NCBI RefSeq assembly: GCF_963675165.1
Contig: NC_087378.1
Span: forward strand, 7,178,073 to 7,242,072
DNA from: Halichondria panicea
Lineage: Eukaryota > Porifera > Demospongiae > Suberitida > Halichondriidae
Length of the DNA: 64,000 nt
Direction: 5' to 3'
The notes under the pieces: model-generated
What the model was told of the DNA's origin: nothing
Database searches by the model: none
Seen by the model: only the letters and a program-made list of their open reading frames with translations
Shown here: positions 27,669-38,929 of the stretch, one piece after another
Position numbering within the stretch: the first letter of the stretch is position 1
How the letters are laid out: every line of letters starts with the position of its first letter
Position numbers and translations under genes: made by a program

Positions 27669-28241
27669 GATAGACTGGGTGCAGCTTCACTGTACACTAC
27701 ATGCAACTGTCAATTTGATCATCAATCAGCCTGGGTATTAATGATATGTGAAGCTTTTTAACTGCATAATTTGATCTAGAGGAGTCTGCATGACGTGTAC
27801 ATGCCATGGTCCTTGTTACGAAGCAAAGCTCTGACATAAATATATATATACAATATTACGTTATTTAAGGTGGGAAAAATATCATAACAAGCGTAAAAAA
27901 GTTTATATATAGTTCGGCTGCCATCAGTAAAACCAATAATTAGTCTTTGAGCACTCCTGTCCAACCATTGTTGTTTACGCCATTTCCGGGTACTTGTTCT
28001 CCCAGCACAAGTCTATTTCTTTGCACATCATTAATTTCATATATCTAAAATGTGAATAACAAAATACTCACTATCAAATGAGCTTGAGCAGAAGTCAATG
28101 GTGCATTATATTCATCACAACACCTGGTAACTAAATCTACTATAGCTATACATCACTCTTGTTCATTGGGTCTTAGGGCTTTATGCATTGCATGCATGAG
28201 TATAACTGTGTGATAATACCACATGGCCATAGTTATATATA

Positions 28242-28934
28242 CAGTGGCGTAGGCAGGGGGTGCATGGCAAAGGGGGCAAATGCCCCCCCTTTTTCTGGAT
28301 CTCTACTACTCAGCTAGCTCAGGTTAGTGTAGCTGATTATCTTGCTGAGCACTCCCTTTCTTCCCAATCTTGCTGCAGTTAGCTAGCTAGTAGGCAAGCA
28401 AAAGGATTTAGTCCCTAAACTGTGAGCTATTCTGGTCTAAATCTATAGACAGTTCTTGTTCTTTGCTAAACTAAACATCAGGCCACACCCTAGTTGGGCG
28501 GAGCCCGACCGTCCCTGACGGGAGGTAGGGTTTCAAGCCAATGTCAGGATTTGTCTTTGCTGCAACTATAGTTGCAGCCCAATCAGATTGCAGCATTTCT
28601 ACTGTGGTCTGTGTCACGTCCGATTGCACAACCTCAAGCAAGGTAAAATTGGTTAACACCCACTTCAGAATAATAAGAATAAAATGATTATTCATAGCTG
28701 CTTATCAGCGTGTTACATAATTTAGCAAAGACAAATCCTGACATAGGCTTGAAACCCGACCTCCCGTCAGGGACGGTCGGGCTCCGCCCAACTAGCCACA
28801 CCCGGTACCCAACTAAACAGATAAGTCAATTATGACGTCATAATTAAGAGGCGTGGCTTCCGGTCAAAATTTCGGCGCTGCGCGCGGCTGATAGGTTTTG
28901 CCCCCTCTTCCAAGAAATCCTGGCTACGCTCCTG
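28242..28934. mobile_element. hAT-like non-autonomous element in receptor D intron
   Basis: Starts CAGTGGCGTAGGCAGG and ends CCTGGCTACGCTCCTG, imperfect inverted termini of the CAGTGGCG type common in hAT elements. It is flanked by AT-rich repeats compatible with an 8-bp duplication. A second MITE (28491-28794) is nested inside. No transposase was seen. Confidence 0.6.
28491..28794. mobile_element. TAGTTGGGCGG MITE with 9-bp target duplication
   Basis: The left end TAGTTGGGCGGAGCCC is mirrored at the right end. Arms extend about 60 bp, through GACGGGAGGT. It is flanked by the exact 9-bp direct repeat GCCACACCC (28482-28490 and 28795-28803). Family copies are at 43727-44015 and 52594-52908. 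Confidence 0.9.
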
Positions 28935-31379
28935 ATATATATACATAGGTCAAAGTATGATCCTTTTGTAAGCGGTTATGACCCACCTGGACACACAATG
29001 TTCCATCTGGCTCTGTGTCACCGAGTGTGGACTGTGATTCATGTAAGTGAGTATATCGAAATGAATCTGTATATGAAATAAAACACATAATTATACATCA
29101 CCGGGATAGATTGTGTCTGGCGTGTCTATACATAGCGATAGCAATGTATTTTTATCCACTGCATAGGTATGACTTCACCCAGTATAGTTTATCGATCATG
29201 TATATATACACCCATTAAAAACTGGGAATCCATATACTGTGAACACTTACCTCCATTCTGATTGAGGACACATCTTTGTCTATACTTTCGTACTAGAAAA
29301 ACAATAACAACAATGACTGGTAAAATAATTACTACAAAAGCTGCAAACTCTGAACCAGATGTGGATACTTCAGTTACTGGGTCGATTACAGTTAGGTGGG
29401 CAGACGTCCTCCATTGAATACGATGGGAATTGAAGAACTCAACAACTGAGCAGGATACAATACTTTCAGAGAGATCAGCAGTCACTTTTGGTATACGAAG
29501 TGTGTACTCCACAACAGATGATATACTGTTACTCACAGTGACTACTTTCTTCACAGGAGGCATTGTACAATTATCACTGGTGTAGTTGTATGGTGTTGAT
29601 AAAAAAAGTACATAGAGCAGGTCTCAATTGTTGTCGTATTTCCAAAAACAGCTGATATTGGATAATCAATTTTGATCAGAAAATCGCTAGCATCTTGAAT
29701 GCTAGCATAAGTGTATGTACATTGAAAGATTGCATCTTGCCCTGCAGACACTGTAGTATTCAGAGGTAGACTTGTATTTTCAATTTTGAAATCTGTTTTT
29801 ATAGCTATGTGAAAAACATTATTATATAGAACACCATACCACCATGACACTCACCCGAAAGACGTAGTGTAACCAAAACAGAATAAGAGTAGTTGTCTGT
29901 CCTGGCAGTAATCAAGATTAGAATGTCCGAATCCTTGTTTGTCACTTTATATGGCATATAATGGAAACCAGCTTTCTGTAAGTATTAAAGACTTGACACA
30001 TTAATTGCATCCTGAATTTAAGCTTGTCATCTTACCCATATCGTAGGATTAGTTTTGTTTTGCTGTGTGTACTGTCCAAGATCAACAACACTCCGAGCCT
30101 CGTTATCTGCCAACCATTCAATTTGCTCAATAGTCACTGACACATTGTCTGCTGGGTTTGCATACACAGCAAAGTCATAAGATTCTGAGGCAGTCAAAGA
30201 GCCACCAATAGAGCAGCACATATTCTGCTGAATGCACGGTGAAAATTCTTCACAGTTGGTTGAACCAATACGAATTTCTTCTATACAAAGACAGAGAGAG
30301 CAAGTGGATGATGAGCACATAATTATGCAGTTTCATAACATACCATTAACAGTGATGTTCTGAGAATGTACTGCACCAGTTGTACCGTTGCGACACTCGT
30401 ACAGCCCAGCATGTTCTGGCAATAGTAGACCGTATAGTTAACCGAGGACCCATTCAAATACTGGTACTCGCCATTCTTGTACCTGTATAGCCGAGCTCCT
30501 TCAAAAGAGCACTCATACGTGAGGTTCATTCCAACAAAACCATGACAATTGAGTGGTTGGCATCGAGAATGATATCTTTCACCATCACATGTCGTTGCCT
30601 TCCATTCATGAATGAAAATATTATTCAGGCAGGAAAACGAATCATCATGGTAGATAGAGCATGTTATATGAATGTCAATTGGAGTTCCATAGGCAGCACT
30701 GTATACATTACAGATCTCTGAGTCATCAGTCAGTGCTACAATTAGTGATGATAGTTGTATGCTAAGTAGCAGAGATAAAATTAAAAAGCTAGGAGCCATA
30801 TAGTTTTCTAACTGCTAGCACTTACACCTCGGAATTTAGAAGCTAATTATATTATTCAAGCTTATAAAAAGTGTTATGGGACATTAATTTTTAATGCACA
30901 TGACAATATGATTATTGATGAGTATCAAATATCACACCGGCTATCTTGTACTATTATGAAGTTATATGGACCAAATTCCGTTAGGGTCATCTTGTCATCG
31001 ATTCAGAGTGTATATTGTTATGCTGCATGCACAATCACCAGCTCCAAGAAAATGCTCTGTTCCTTGTTTCAGTTCATAATTCATGTCTTGAATGGTTGAG
31101 CTCACACTTTTATGAACCTTAAATTTCCGATCATAAACTTAATTATTCTGATAATAAAACAATTATTTAACTATGCAAGCAGATTAATAATTGCAATGAT
31201 TGGGCCTCCTAAATAACACAACGGATATATTATAGTGAAAGCTCTCATCTCAAAAAGTGGCAGCCACCTGGATGTGGAATTAGTGCTAACATAAAAAAAA
31301 CCAGCACCGTTAGATATGAGTGGAACTGTGTGTGGTACAAATAATTTTGTCTTATATGCATGTTGAGTCTATTTAGATA

Positions 31380-31815
31380 ACGTACTATTGTGTCACATGG
31401 CCCTCCCATACATATTTAGGGATACATTCCTAAATAGAGCCTATACATGAAATCACACATTCATTTTAAAGCATAATTATTACAACCTAGTTCTCACCTG
31501 TCAATCCTAGGCAGTAGTTTTCCTCTCTTCATTCTGCGGTTGGGATCAGCCTGTAGCAGGGGTGAATCAGTCTCCTTACTATCAAGGAGCTGTACTGTCA
31601 TTAATAAGGTAAATGCATAAAAGAGTAGTTTTTACCGGTCGTAAACTGGTCCCTTGTTATGTACTTTATCGAGTATAGTTCCTACCGTATATCGTATATT
31701 GTCCCTTGTTATGGATTGACAGAAGTTGTTTTGTGTTTGTTGTTGCAGAGGAGACAAGTTGAAAGCCCGTGGACTTGATCCAAAGGAAATAAGTGAAGCT
31801 GCTGGCGTAATGCTC
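31380..31815. other. Extra segment in block 2 with possible captured exons
   Basis: This segment of about 430 bp is missing from the block-1 spacer. On the plus strand, after TTGTTGCAG at about 31748, it reads GDKLKARGLDPKEISEAAGV. On the minus strand a segment ADPNRRMKRGKLLPRID ends at a GTGAGA donor near 31498. Both look like coding exons of unrelated genes but are too short to assign. Confidence 0.3.
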
Positions 31816-31821
31816 CATGTT

Positions 31822-32444
31822 GATTTTAAAAGGCACATGCAGTAGCAAGAAGAAAAAGCATGTTGAGAACGTGTATGGGAAACGCGAGTAGAGAAAGCAC
31901 GTTCAGAGAACGTGTATAGAAAATCCATGCATGTAGGGAAAGTACGTTTAGTACACGCGTAGAAAACGCAGGTAGCCTACACACGTTTAGGTAACGTGCA
32001 TAGAAAACACGTGTCTAGCGTACACGCGTCTAGCTAGGAAACACGTGTGGGGCCCATAAAATTCAGATAAAGCCTTATATACAGCGCATTTGAGGCATCA
32101 TGTGGGTTAAAGCTAGGGCAAGGCAGAGGTGCATTATGAGCCTGCATGCATGTGGCCAAGATCTCTTTAGAGGCACACATAAGGTAGAGATACACCAAAC
32201 AGTTCTTGGCGAGGGCTGTACATACCAGCTGAATTCTGATTTGCTCGCCTTATGACCCTTGCCATTTAACCCGCCTGGTGTTCCAATATGCCAGTAAGGC
32301 TTCTATCTCAGTGAATGGGGCCTCACATACACGCTTTAACTAAACACGTCTTCTGTACACATTTTCTTTATGCGTTTACTAAACGTGCTTTCCTTACTCT
32401 CGTTTCCTGTACTCGTTCATTTTTCTAATCACGTTTTATAATCA
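31822..32444. repeat. Foldback repeat with GAAAACGCG-type motif arrays, copy 2
   Basis: Block-2 counterpart of 22256-22878 with the same arms and core, differing by scattered substitutions and small indels. Confidence 0.6.
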
Positions 32445-33005
32445 ACAATTACATTGAGCACATGTAGGAATCCTGTCAATGCATTCTAAGTGGATTCTTC
32501 CTGTAACATTATCATAGCAATTATATGTAACTGATGACTGAATACATTTATTCTTTTATTCTTTAAGCACAGAATTATCGGATGGGGGAACAACTAGCCC
32601 ATCTGATATAAAAGCGAAAACTTGGCCTGGGAGCGTACTTGCAAAATACGCGGTGGGTGTGGCTAAAACTACTATGGAAAGTAATTGCATTCAGCCCATG
32701 AACCATTTATTGACTGTATAGCTATGGACAGGAGCAGGTGAGGGGATGGAGCGTCTTGCTCCGCGAATTCTGTACAGTTTCTAGCTTACCCCTGCTGTGC
32801 ACACACGGGATATATGCTCTCAATACAATGTCACATCAGTTCAAGAGCAACACAATAGCACACAAACGCACCATCGACACAAAAATATTGTATCTAGATT
32901 CCCCTAATACAGGGTTAATGGTTAGCAAACATGCTGAGATCATTCAACCTGAAGCCTCAATTCACTTAGTTCCCACCACTCAATTAGAGATCTACACTAG
33001 CTGTT

Positions 33006-33116
33006 AAAAAATGATGTGTGGTTTTAACGCAGATGCGGACTATTATCGCAAATATCAGGAAAAAACGCACATTTGTCACAATAGCCACACACTCTGCGTC
33101 AAAACCACACATCATT
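33006..33116. repeat. Hairpin MITE next to receptor E
   Basis: Block-2 copy of the 23476 hairpin; the arms AAATGATGTGTGGTTTTAAC and its mirror are intact. Confidence 0.7.
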
Positions 33117-33343
33117 TTTACAGTGTATCCATGTGGAAAGGGGACATGACACCTCGATCTCCTAGTTCCTAAATTTATTTTCTTGGGAGCAAGGCCTATA
33201 TTCAAAGAAATTCCTGCAACATTCCTGCATAATTATTAATGTGCATGCATGCACCTCCCAGACGCTTAATTAACCAATTAATCTACAATAATTATGTCAT
33301 GTTTAGTAGAAATTGGGTTGAAAAAATAATTATTAGCAGGTTA

Positions 33344-36300
33344 TTAGTTATAGTGTAGCGAAAAAGAGTTCATAGAGTTTGGCTTCTTGAAAATAGCTTG
33401 ATGTAATCTTGATTTGAAATTATCCTCATTACTGCACAGACACACAACTCCGTGGATGATTTGCGGCAAAGGGTTACTATTCTCAGTTAATATGGGGATG
33501 ACCCTGCCATTATACAATGCTGGTTTCTGATAAATTGCATGCTCCAGTTCGTATACACACCACTCAGAACTTGCATAGTCACTAGAGACCACAATCACAA
33601 TCTTATCTGCCCCCAGTATTAGTCTGTGTCGCTCTCCAGATACGGAAAATCCTGGTATCATACTGTCTTCATGAATGTTCACGCGAATAACAGGATGTAA
33701 CAATTCGATGAGTGGTTTTAGTTCATTTCTCACCCATTCACTGGTCGCATCCGTGTAGCTGATGTAGACGACAAATTCTGTGAGCTCAGAAAGATCGTAC
33801 AACTCTAAAGTACGATCAGGTGGCTCGTCTCTTTGATAAGGTGAACTTGGTCTACCATCAGAGAAGCCAATTAGTCTTTGAGAATACACTCCAGTCTGAC
33901 CATTGTTGTTTACACCGTTTCCGGGTACTTGTTCTCCCACCATAAGTCCATTTCTTTGCACACCATTAATTTTAGATATCTAATAACGAATAACAAAATA
34001 CCCACTATCTAATTGACTTGAGCAAATGCCAATTAACAAATTAAAGTGCTTATTCTATCTCTTTTGTTCCTTGGGCCTTTGTGCCTTTCATGCATGGGTA
34101 TAATGTACTGTATTTACTTGATTAAACGCCCTCCTTGATTAAACGCCCATGGTAAAAGCTGTCTTTGTCAATAATCGCCCATGTATGGGGCTTGGCACTG
34201 TGGGTGGAGCTGAATTAGCACGTGGAACCAGCTAAAACAAGAGCAGCATAGAATAACTATTTATGATGGCAGAGAGGACACAGAGGGAGAAACACCACTC
34301 CTACGACTTAAGATTGAAGCTGAGAGCTGTGGCAGCAGCCAAAAAGAGCATAATAACTGCTGATGAGCAAGAGTTTGAAGTAGACAAAACAATAAACGCT
34401 CGTTCGGAATAAGCGCCCATCTCGTTTAAACTCCCCCTCTACAGATGCTGCTAGGAAATAAACGCCCGGGCTTTTAATCAAGTAAATACGGTATACTGAT
34501 AATACCACATGGCCACAGCTATATATAATACGTATATAGGTCAAGATTATGATATTTTTGTTATGTGACTCACCTGAACACACACTGCTCCATCTGACTC
34601 TGTGTCACAGAGTGTGGACTGGGATTCATACAAGCGAGTATGTCGATATGAATCTGTGGGAAACAACACACATGCATGTACGCAAAGATCCATATACTGT
34701 GAACACTTACGTCCATTCTGATTGAGGACACGTCTTTGTCTATACTTTCGTACTAGAAAAACAATAACAACAATGACTGGTAAAATAATTACTACAAAAG
34801 CTGCAAACTTTGAACCAGATGTGGATACTTCAGTGACTGAGTCGGTTACAGCTATGTGGGCAGACTCAGTTACAGTTATGTTGGCAGACTCGGTAATAGT
34901 TAGATGGGCAGACGTCCTCCATTGAAGACGAAGGTTGGAAAACTTTACGACTGAGCAGGATACAATACTTCCAGAGAGATCAGCAGTCACTTTTGGTATA
35001 CGAAGTGTGTACTCCACAACAGATGATATGCTGTTAATTTTAATGACTGCTTTCTTCACATGAGGCATTGTACAATTATCACTGGTGTAGTTGTATGGTT
35101 TTGATAAAGAAAGGTGCATAGAGCAGGTCTCAATTGTTGTCGTATTTCCAAAAACAACAGGCTTTGAATAATCAATTTTGATCAGAAAATGACTAGCATC
35201 TACAGTGCTAGCATAAAGGTATCTACATTGAAAGATTGCATCTTGCCCTGCAGACACTGTAGTATTCAGAGGTAGACTTGTATTTTCAATTTGTAAACCT
35301 GCTTTCTCCAATTGAAAATTTATTGTAACACAAACAGAATGGGAGTAGTTGGTTGTGCTGGCTGTAACGAGGACTTTAATGCTCGGATTCCTGTCTGTCA
35401 CTCTATACGGAATATACCTGAAGCCAGCTTTCTGTATGTATATTAAAAACGTGACATTAATTGATTTCATCGCATGCATTCAAGCTTGTTATCTTACCCA
35501 TATCGTAGGATTAGTTTTGTTTTGCAGTGTGTACAATCCAATATCCACACCATTCCTAGCATCTTTGCCTACCAACCATTTAATTTGCTCAATAGTCACT
35601 GACACATTGTTTGCTGGGTTTGCATACACAGCAAATTCATAAGATGACCCAATACTTGAGGCAGACCAAGAGCTACTAGAACAGCACATATATCGAGTGT
35701 CTATATATGGAAATTTTTTACAATGTGAACCGATACGAATCTCCTCTATAAAAAGAGAAAAAGTGGTGAGTCTATATTTACACGTACCGTATAGCAGGTA
35801 ATTTTCGGGGAGGCAAAACATTCGTAGTCACTTCGTGGATAATATTTTTGTGGTTGTTGCTTGCACTGTAGGTAAAAGTAGGCAAGGTCGCTTCATTCGT
35901 GGGTAAAATATTCGTGGTCAGAGCTTCAACCACAAAAACCACGAATATTTTGCCCCACACAAAAATTACCAGCTACATGTATAGCATATAACGCACATAT
36001 GCACATTACTTTTGTTAACGTACCATTCACAGTGATATTCTGAGCATGTACTTCAGTATTTGCACTGTTGCGACACTCGTACAGCCCAGCATGTTCTGGC
36101 AATAGTAGACCGTAGTTAACCGAGGACCCATTCAAATACTGGTACTCGCCATTCTTGTACCTGTATAGCCGAGCTCCTTCAAAAGAGCACTCGTACGTGA
36201 GGTTCATTCCCAAAAAACCAGGGCAACTGTCTATACATTGATCACGATACTCATTACCACATTCCAAAGCACTCCATTGGTGAATGAAAGTATTGTTCAT

Positions 36301-36462
36301 GCAGGAAAACGAATCATCACGGTAGACAGAGCATGTTCTATGAATGTCAATTGGAGTTCCATAGGTACCATCACGCGGATTACAGACACTAGTCAATGCT
36401 ACAGATAGTTGTATGCTAAGTATGCTAAGTAGAAGAGATAAGATTAAAACGGTAGGAGCCAT
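33344..36462 (-). CDS. IgTIR receptor E (full length, TIR+, intron lost)
   Basis: Five exons (36462-36024, 35745-35498, 35431-34711, 34653-34574, 33979-33344) join in frame to 707 codons. The architecture matches A, with differences. The intron separating middle module from second Ig in A-D, G and H is absent, and the coding sequence runs through without length change. The stalk before the TM is lengthened by 8-residue repeats (ESANITVT, ESAHIAVT, DSVTEVST). TM type 2 is paired with a TIR here, whereas in B and D it is not. The intron between exons 1 and 2 holds a MITE, and the intron before the TIR exon holds a pogo-like MITE (34106-34493). The mirror gene F starts 340 bp away across the gap. 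Confidence 0.88.
34106..34493 (+). mobile_element. Pogo/Tigger-like MITE retaining the start of a DNA-binding ORF
   Basis: Inverted termini TACTGTATTTACTTGATTAA and its mirror with TA at both ends suit a Tc1/mariner/pogo element. A plus-strand ORF starts at 34266: MAERTQREKHH, then YDLRLKLRAVAAAKK and EFEVDK. This resembles the N-terminal helix-turn-helix of pogo-type transposases. It stops after about 48 codons, so only the beginning survives. Confidence 0.6.
35785..35970. repeat. CGTATAGC-family MITE in receptor E intron 1
   Basis: Begins ACCGTATAGCAGGTAATTTT and ends in the mirrored form (AAAATTACCAGCTACATGTA). Arms contain AATATTCGTGG-type repeats. The mirror copy sits in the matching intron of F (37270-37445), so it inserted before the E/F inversion or duplication. 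Confidence 0.6.
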
Positions 36463-36500
36463 AATTCTCTATTCTAACTGTAAACTGCGAGAGGAGGTAC

Positions 36501-36700
36501 NNNNNNNNNNNNNNNNNNNNNNNNNNNNNNNNNNNNNNNNNNNNNNNNNNNNNNNNNNNNNNNNNNNNNNNNNNNNNNNNNNNNNNNNNNNNNNNNNNNN
36601 NNNNNNNNNNNNNNNNNNNNNNNNNNNNNNNNNNNNNNNNNNNNNNNNNNNNNNNNNNNNNNNNNNNNNNNNNNNNNNNNNNNNNNNNNNNNNNNNNNNN
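36501..36700. other. Assembly gap (200 N)
   Basis: Exactly 200 unknown bases between the 5' ends of mirror genes E and F, probably a scaffold gap of nominal size. The bases on both sides share GAGGAGGTAC, as expected for a collapsed or unresolved inverted repeat. Confidence 0.99.
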
Positions 36701-36801
36701 TGAGGAGGTACAACATCCTGAGTCCACATTTATTATATCCGGGTTTAGGATGTGGGGGCTCCTGCGACGCAGGATTGTCTCCTCTCATAGTTAGTTGAAT
36801 T

Positions 36802-38678
36802 ATGGCTCCTACCGTTTTAATCTTATCTCTTCTACTTAGCATACTTAGCATACAACTATCTGTAGCATTGACTAGTGTCTGTAATCCGCGTGATGGTACC
36901 TATGGAACTCCAATTGACATTCATAGAACATGCTCTGTCTACCGTGATGATTCGTTTTCCTGCATGAACAATACTTTCATTCACCAATGGAGTGCTTTGG
37001 AATGTGGTGATGAGTATCGTGATCAATGTATAGACAGTTGCCCTGGTTTTGTTGGAATGAACCTCACGTACGAGTGCTCTTTTGAAGGAGCTCGGCTATA
37101 CAGGTACAAGAATGGCGAGTACCAGTATTTGAATGGGTCCTCGGTTAACTACGGTCTACTATTGCCAGAACATGCTGGGCTGTACGAGTGTCGCAACAGT
37201 GCAAATGCTGAAGTACATGCTCAGAATATCACTGTGAATGGTACGTTAACAAAAGTAATGTGCATATATGCTATACATGTAGCTGGTAATTTTTGTGGGG
37301 CAAAATATTTGTGGTTTTTGTGGTTGAAGCTCTGACCACGAATATTTTACCCACGAATGAAGCGACCTTGCCTACTTTTACCTACAGTGCAAGCAAAACC
37401 ACAAAAATATTATCCACGAAGTGACTACGAATGTTTTGCCGCTATACAAATGCAGTATACGTGTAAATAGACTCACCACTTTTTCTCTTTTTATAGAGGA
37501 GATTCGTATCGGTTCACATTGTAAAGGTTTTCCATATATAGACACTCGATATATGTGCTGTTCTAGTAGCTCTTGGTCTGCCTCAAGTATTGGGTCATCT
37601 TATGAATTTGCTGTGTATGCAAACCCAGCAAACAATGTGTCAGTGACTATTGAGCAAATTAAATGGTTGGTAGACAAAGATGCTAGGAATGGTGTGGATA
37701 TTGGATTGTACACACTGCAAAACAAAACTAATCCTACGATATGGGTAAGATAACAAGCTTGAATGCATGCGATGAAATCAATTAATGTCACGTCTTTAAT
37801 ATACATACAGAAAGCCGGCTTCAGGTATATTCCGTATAGAGTGACAGACTGGAATCCGAGAATTAAAGTCCTCGTTACAGCCAGCACAACCAACTACTCC
37901 CATTCTGTTTGTGTTACAATTAATTTTCAATTGCAGAAAGCAGGTTTACAAATTGAAAATACAAGTCTACCTCTGAATACTACGGTGTCTGCAGGGCAAG
38001 AGGCAATCTTTCAATGTAGATACGCTTATGCTAGCACTAAAGATGCTAGTCATTTTCTGATCAAAATTGATTATTCAAAGCCTGTTGTTTTTGGAAATAC
38101 GACAACAATTGAGACCTGCTCTATGTACCTTTCTTTATCAACACCATACAACTACACCAGTGATAATTGTACAATGCCTCCTGTGAAGAAAGCAGTCATT
38201 AAGATTAACAGCATATCATCTGTTGTGGAGTACACACTTCGTATACCAAAAGTGAATGCTGATCTCTCTGGAAGTATTGTATCTTGCTCAGTGGTAACTT
38301 TCTTCACCAATCGTCTTCAATGGAGGACGTCTGCCTATCTAACTGTAATCGAGTCTGCCAACATAACTGTAACCGAGTCTTCCCAAGTAACTGTAACCGA
38401 TTCAGTAACTGAAGTATCCACATCTGGTTCAGAGTTTGCAGCTTTTGTAGTAATTATTTTACCAGTCATTGTTGTTATTGTTTTTCTAGTACGAAAGTAT
38501 AGACAAAGACGTGTCCTCAATCAGAACAGACGTAAGTGTTTACAAGAATTATGGATTTTAGTCTTTATACGTACATGCATGTGTTTTGTTTCACACAGAT
38601 TCCTATCGACATACTCGCTTGTATGAATCCCAGTCCACACTCTGTGACACAGAGTCAGATGGAGCAGTGTGTGTTCAG
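36802..38678 (+). CDS. IgTIR-family receptor F, mirror of E, TIR exon missing
   Basis: Exons 36802-37240, 37497-37744, 37811-38531 and 38599-38678 are open and in the same phases as E, including the lost intron, the lengthened stalk and TM type 2. After the 80-nt tail exon (ending GTGTGTTCAG|GTGAGT) the match to E stops near 38712 and foldback/tandem repeat sequence follows; no TIR exon is found. Differences from E are few (for example ECGDEY against ECGNEY, and the loop FFTNR against FSNLR). Either a real head-to-head duplicate that lost its TIR, or a haplotype misplaced by assembly. It has no recognisable terminal exon, so the true C-terminus is unknown. Confidence 0.7.
37270..37445. repeat. 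CGTATAGC-family MITE in receptor F intron 1
   Basis: Mirror copy of the 35785-35970 element, in the equivalent intron; the right terminus is shortened (GCCGCTATACAAATG). Confidence 0.55.
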
Positions 38679-38737
38679 GTGAGTCACATAACAAAAATAT
38701 CATAATCTTGACTTAAACGTATATAGAAAATGTGTAT

Positions 38738-38925
38738 ATAGGAAACGTGTGTGTGGGAGGCCCCATTCTGATAGAAGCCTTACAGTAGAACACGAGTATA
38801 GGAAACGCGTGTGTGGGAGGCCCCATTCAGATAGAAGCCTTACAGTAGAACACGAGTATAGGAAACGCGTGTGTGGGAGGCCCCATTCAGACAGAAGCCT
38901 TACAGTAGAACACGAGTATAGGAAA
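38738..38925. repeat. 60-bp tandem repeat, about three copies
   Basis: Unit GGAAACGCGTGTGTGGGAGG followed by CCCCATTCAGATAGAAGCC and TTACAGTAGAACACGAGTAT. The period is divisible by three, so all three units read through as one open frame (CGRPHSDRSLTVEHEYRKR repeated). It is part of the foldback repeat family of 22256 and 31822; a protein is not proposed. Confidence 0.9.
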
Positions 38926-38929
38926 CGCG

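Larger units (their letters stand above)
27940..30799 (-). pseudogene. Receptor D, frame-broken TIR-less copy
   Basis: Block-2 partner of B. Ig1, middle module, second Ig, TM type 2 and the short final exon (stop after GWTGVLKD) can all be aligned. Two frame disruptions separate it from B. An extra TA in exon 1 near 30434 shifts the frame just after NGSSVNY. One base fewer in an A-run near 29602 breaks the second Ig. A 693-bp transposon lies in the intron before the last exon. One codon has also been inserted in frame in Ig1 (CDGERYHS). It is likely a pseudogene, though the first shift could be rescued only by unusual splicing. Confidence 0.8.

Noticed and set aside
36413-36851. Frames running through the N gap
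   Set aside because: Unknown bases cannot support coding sequence.
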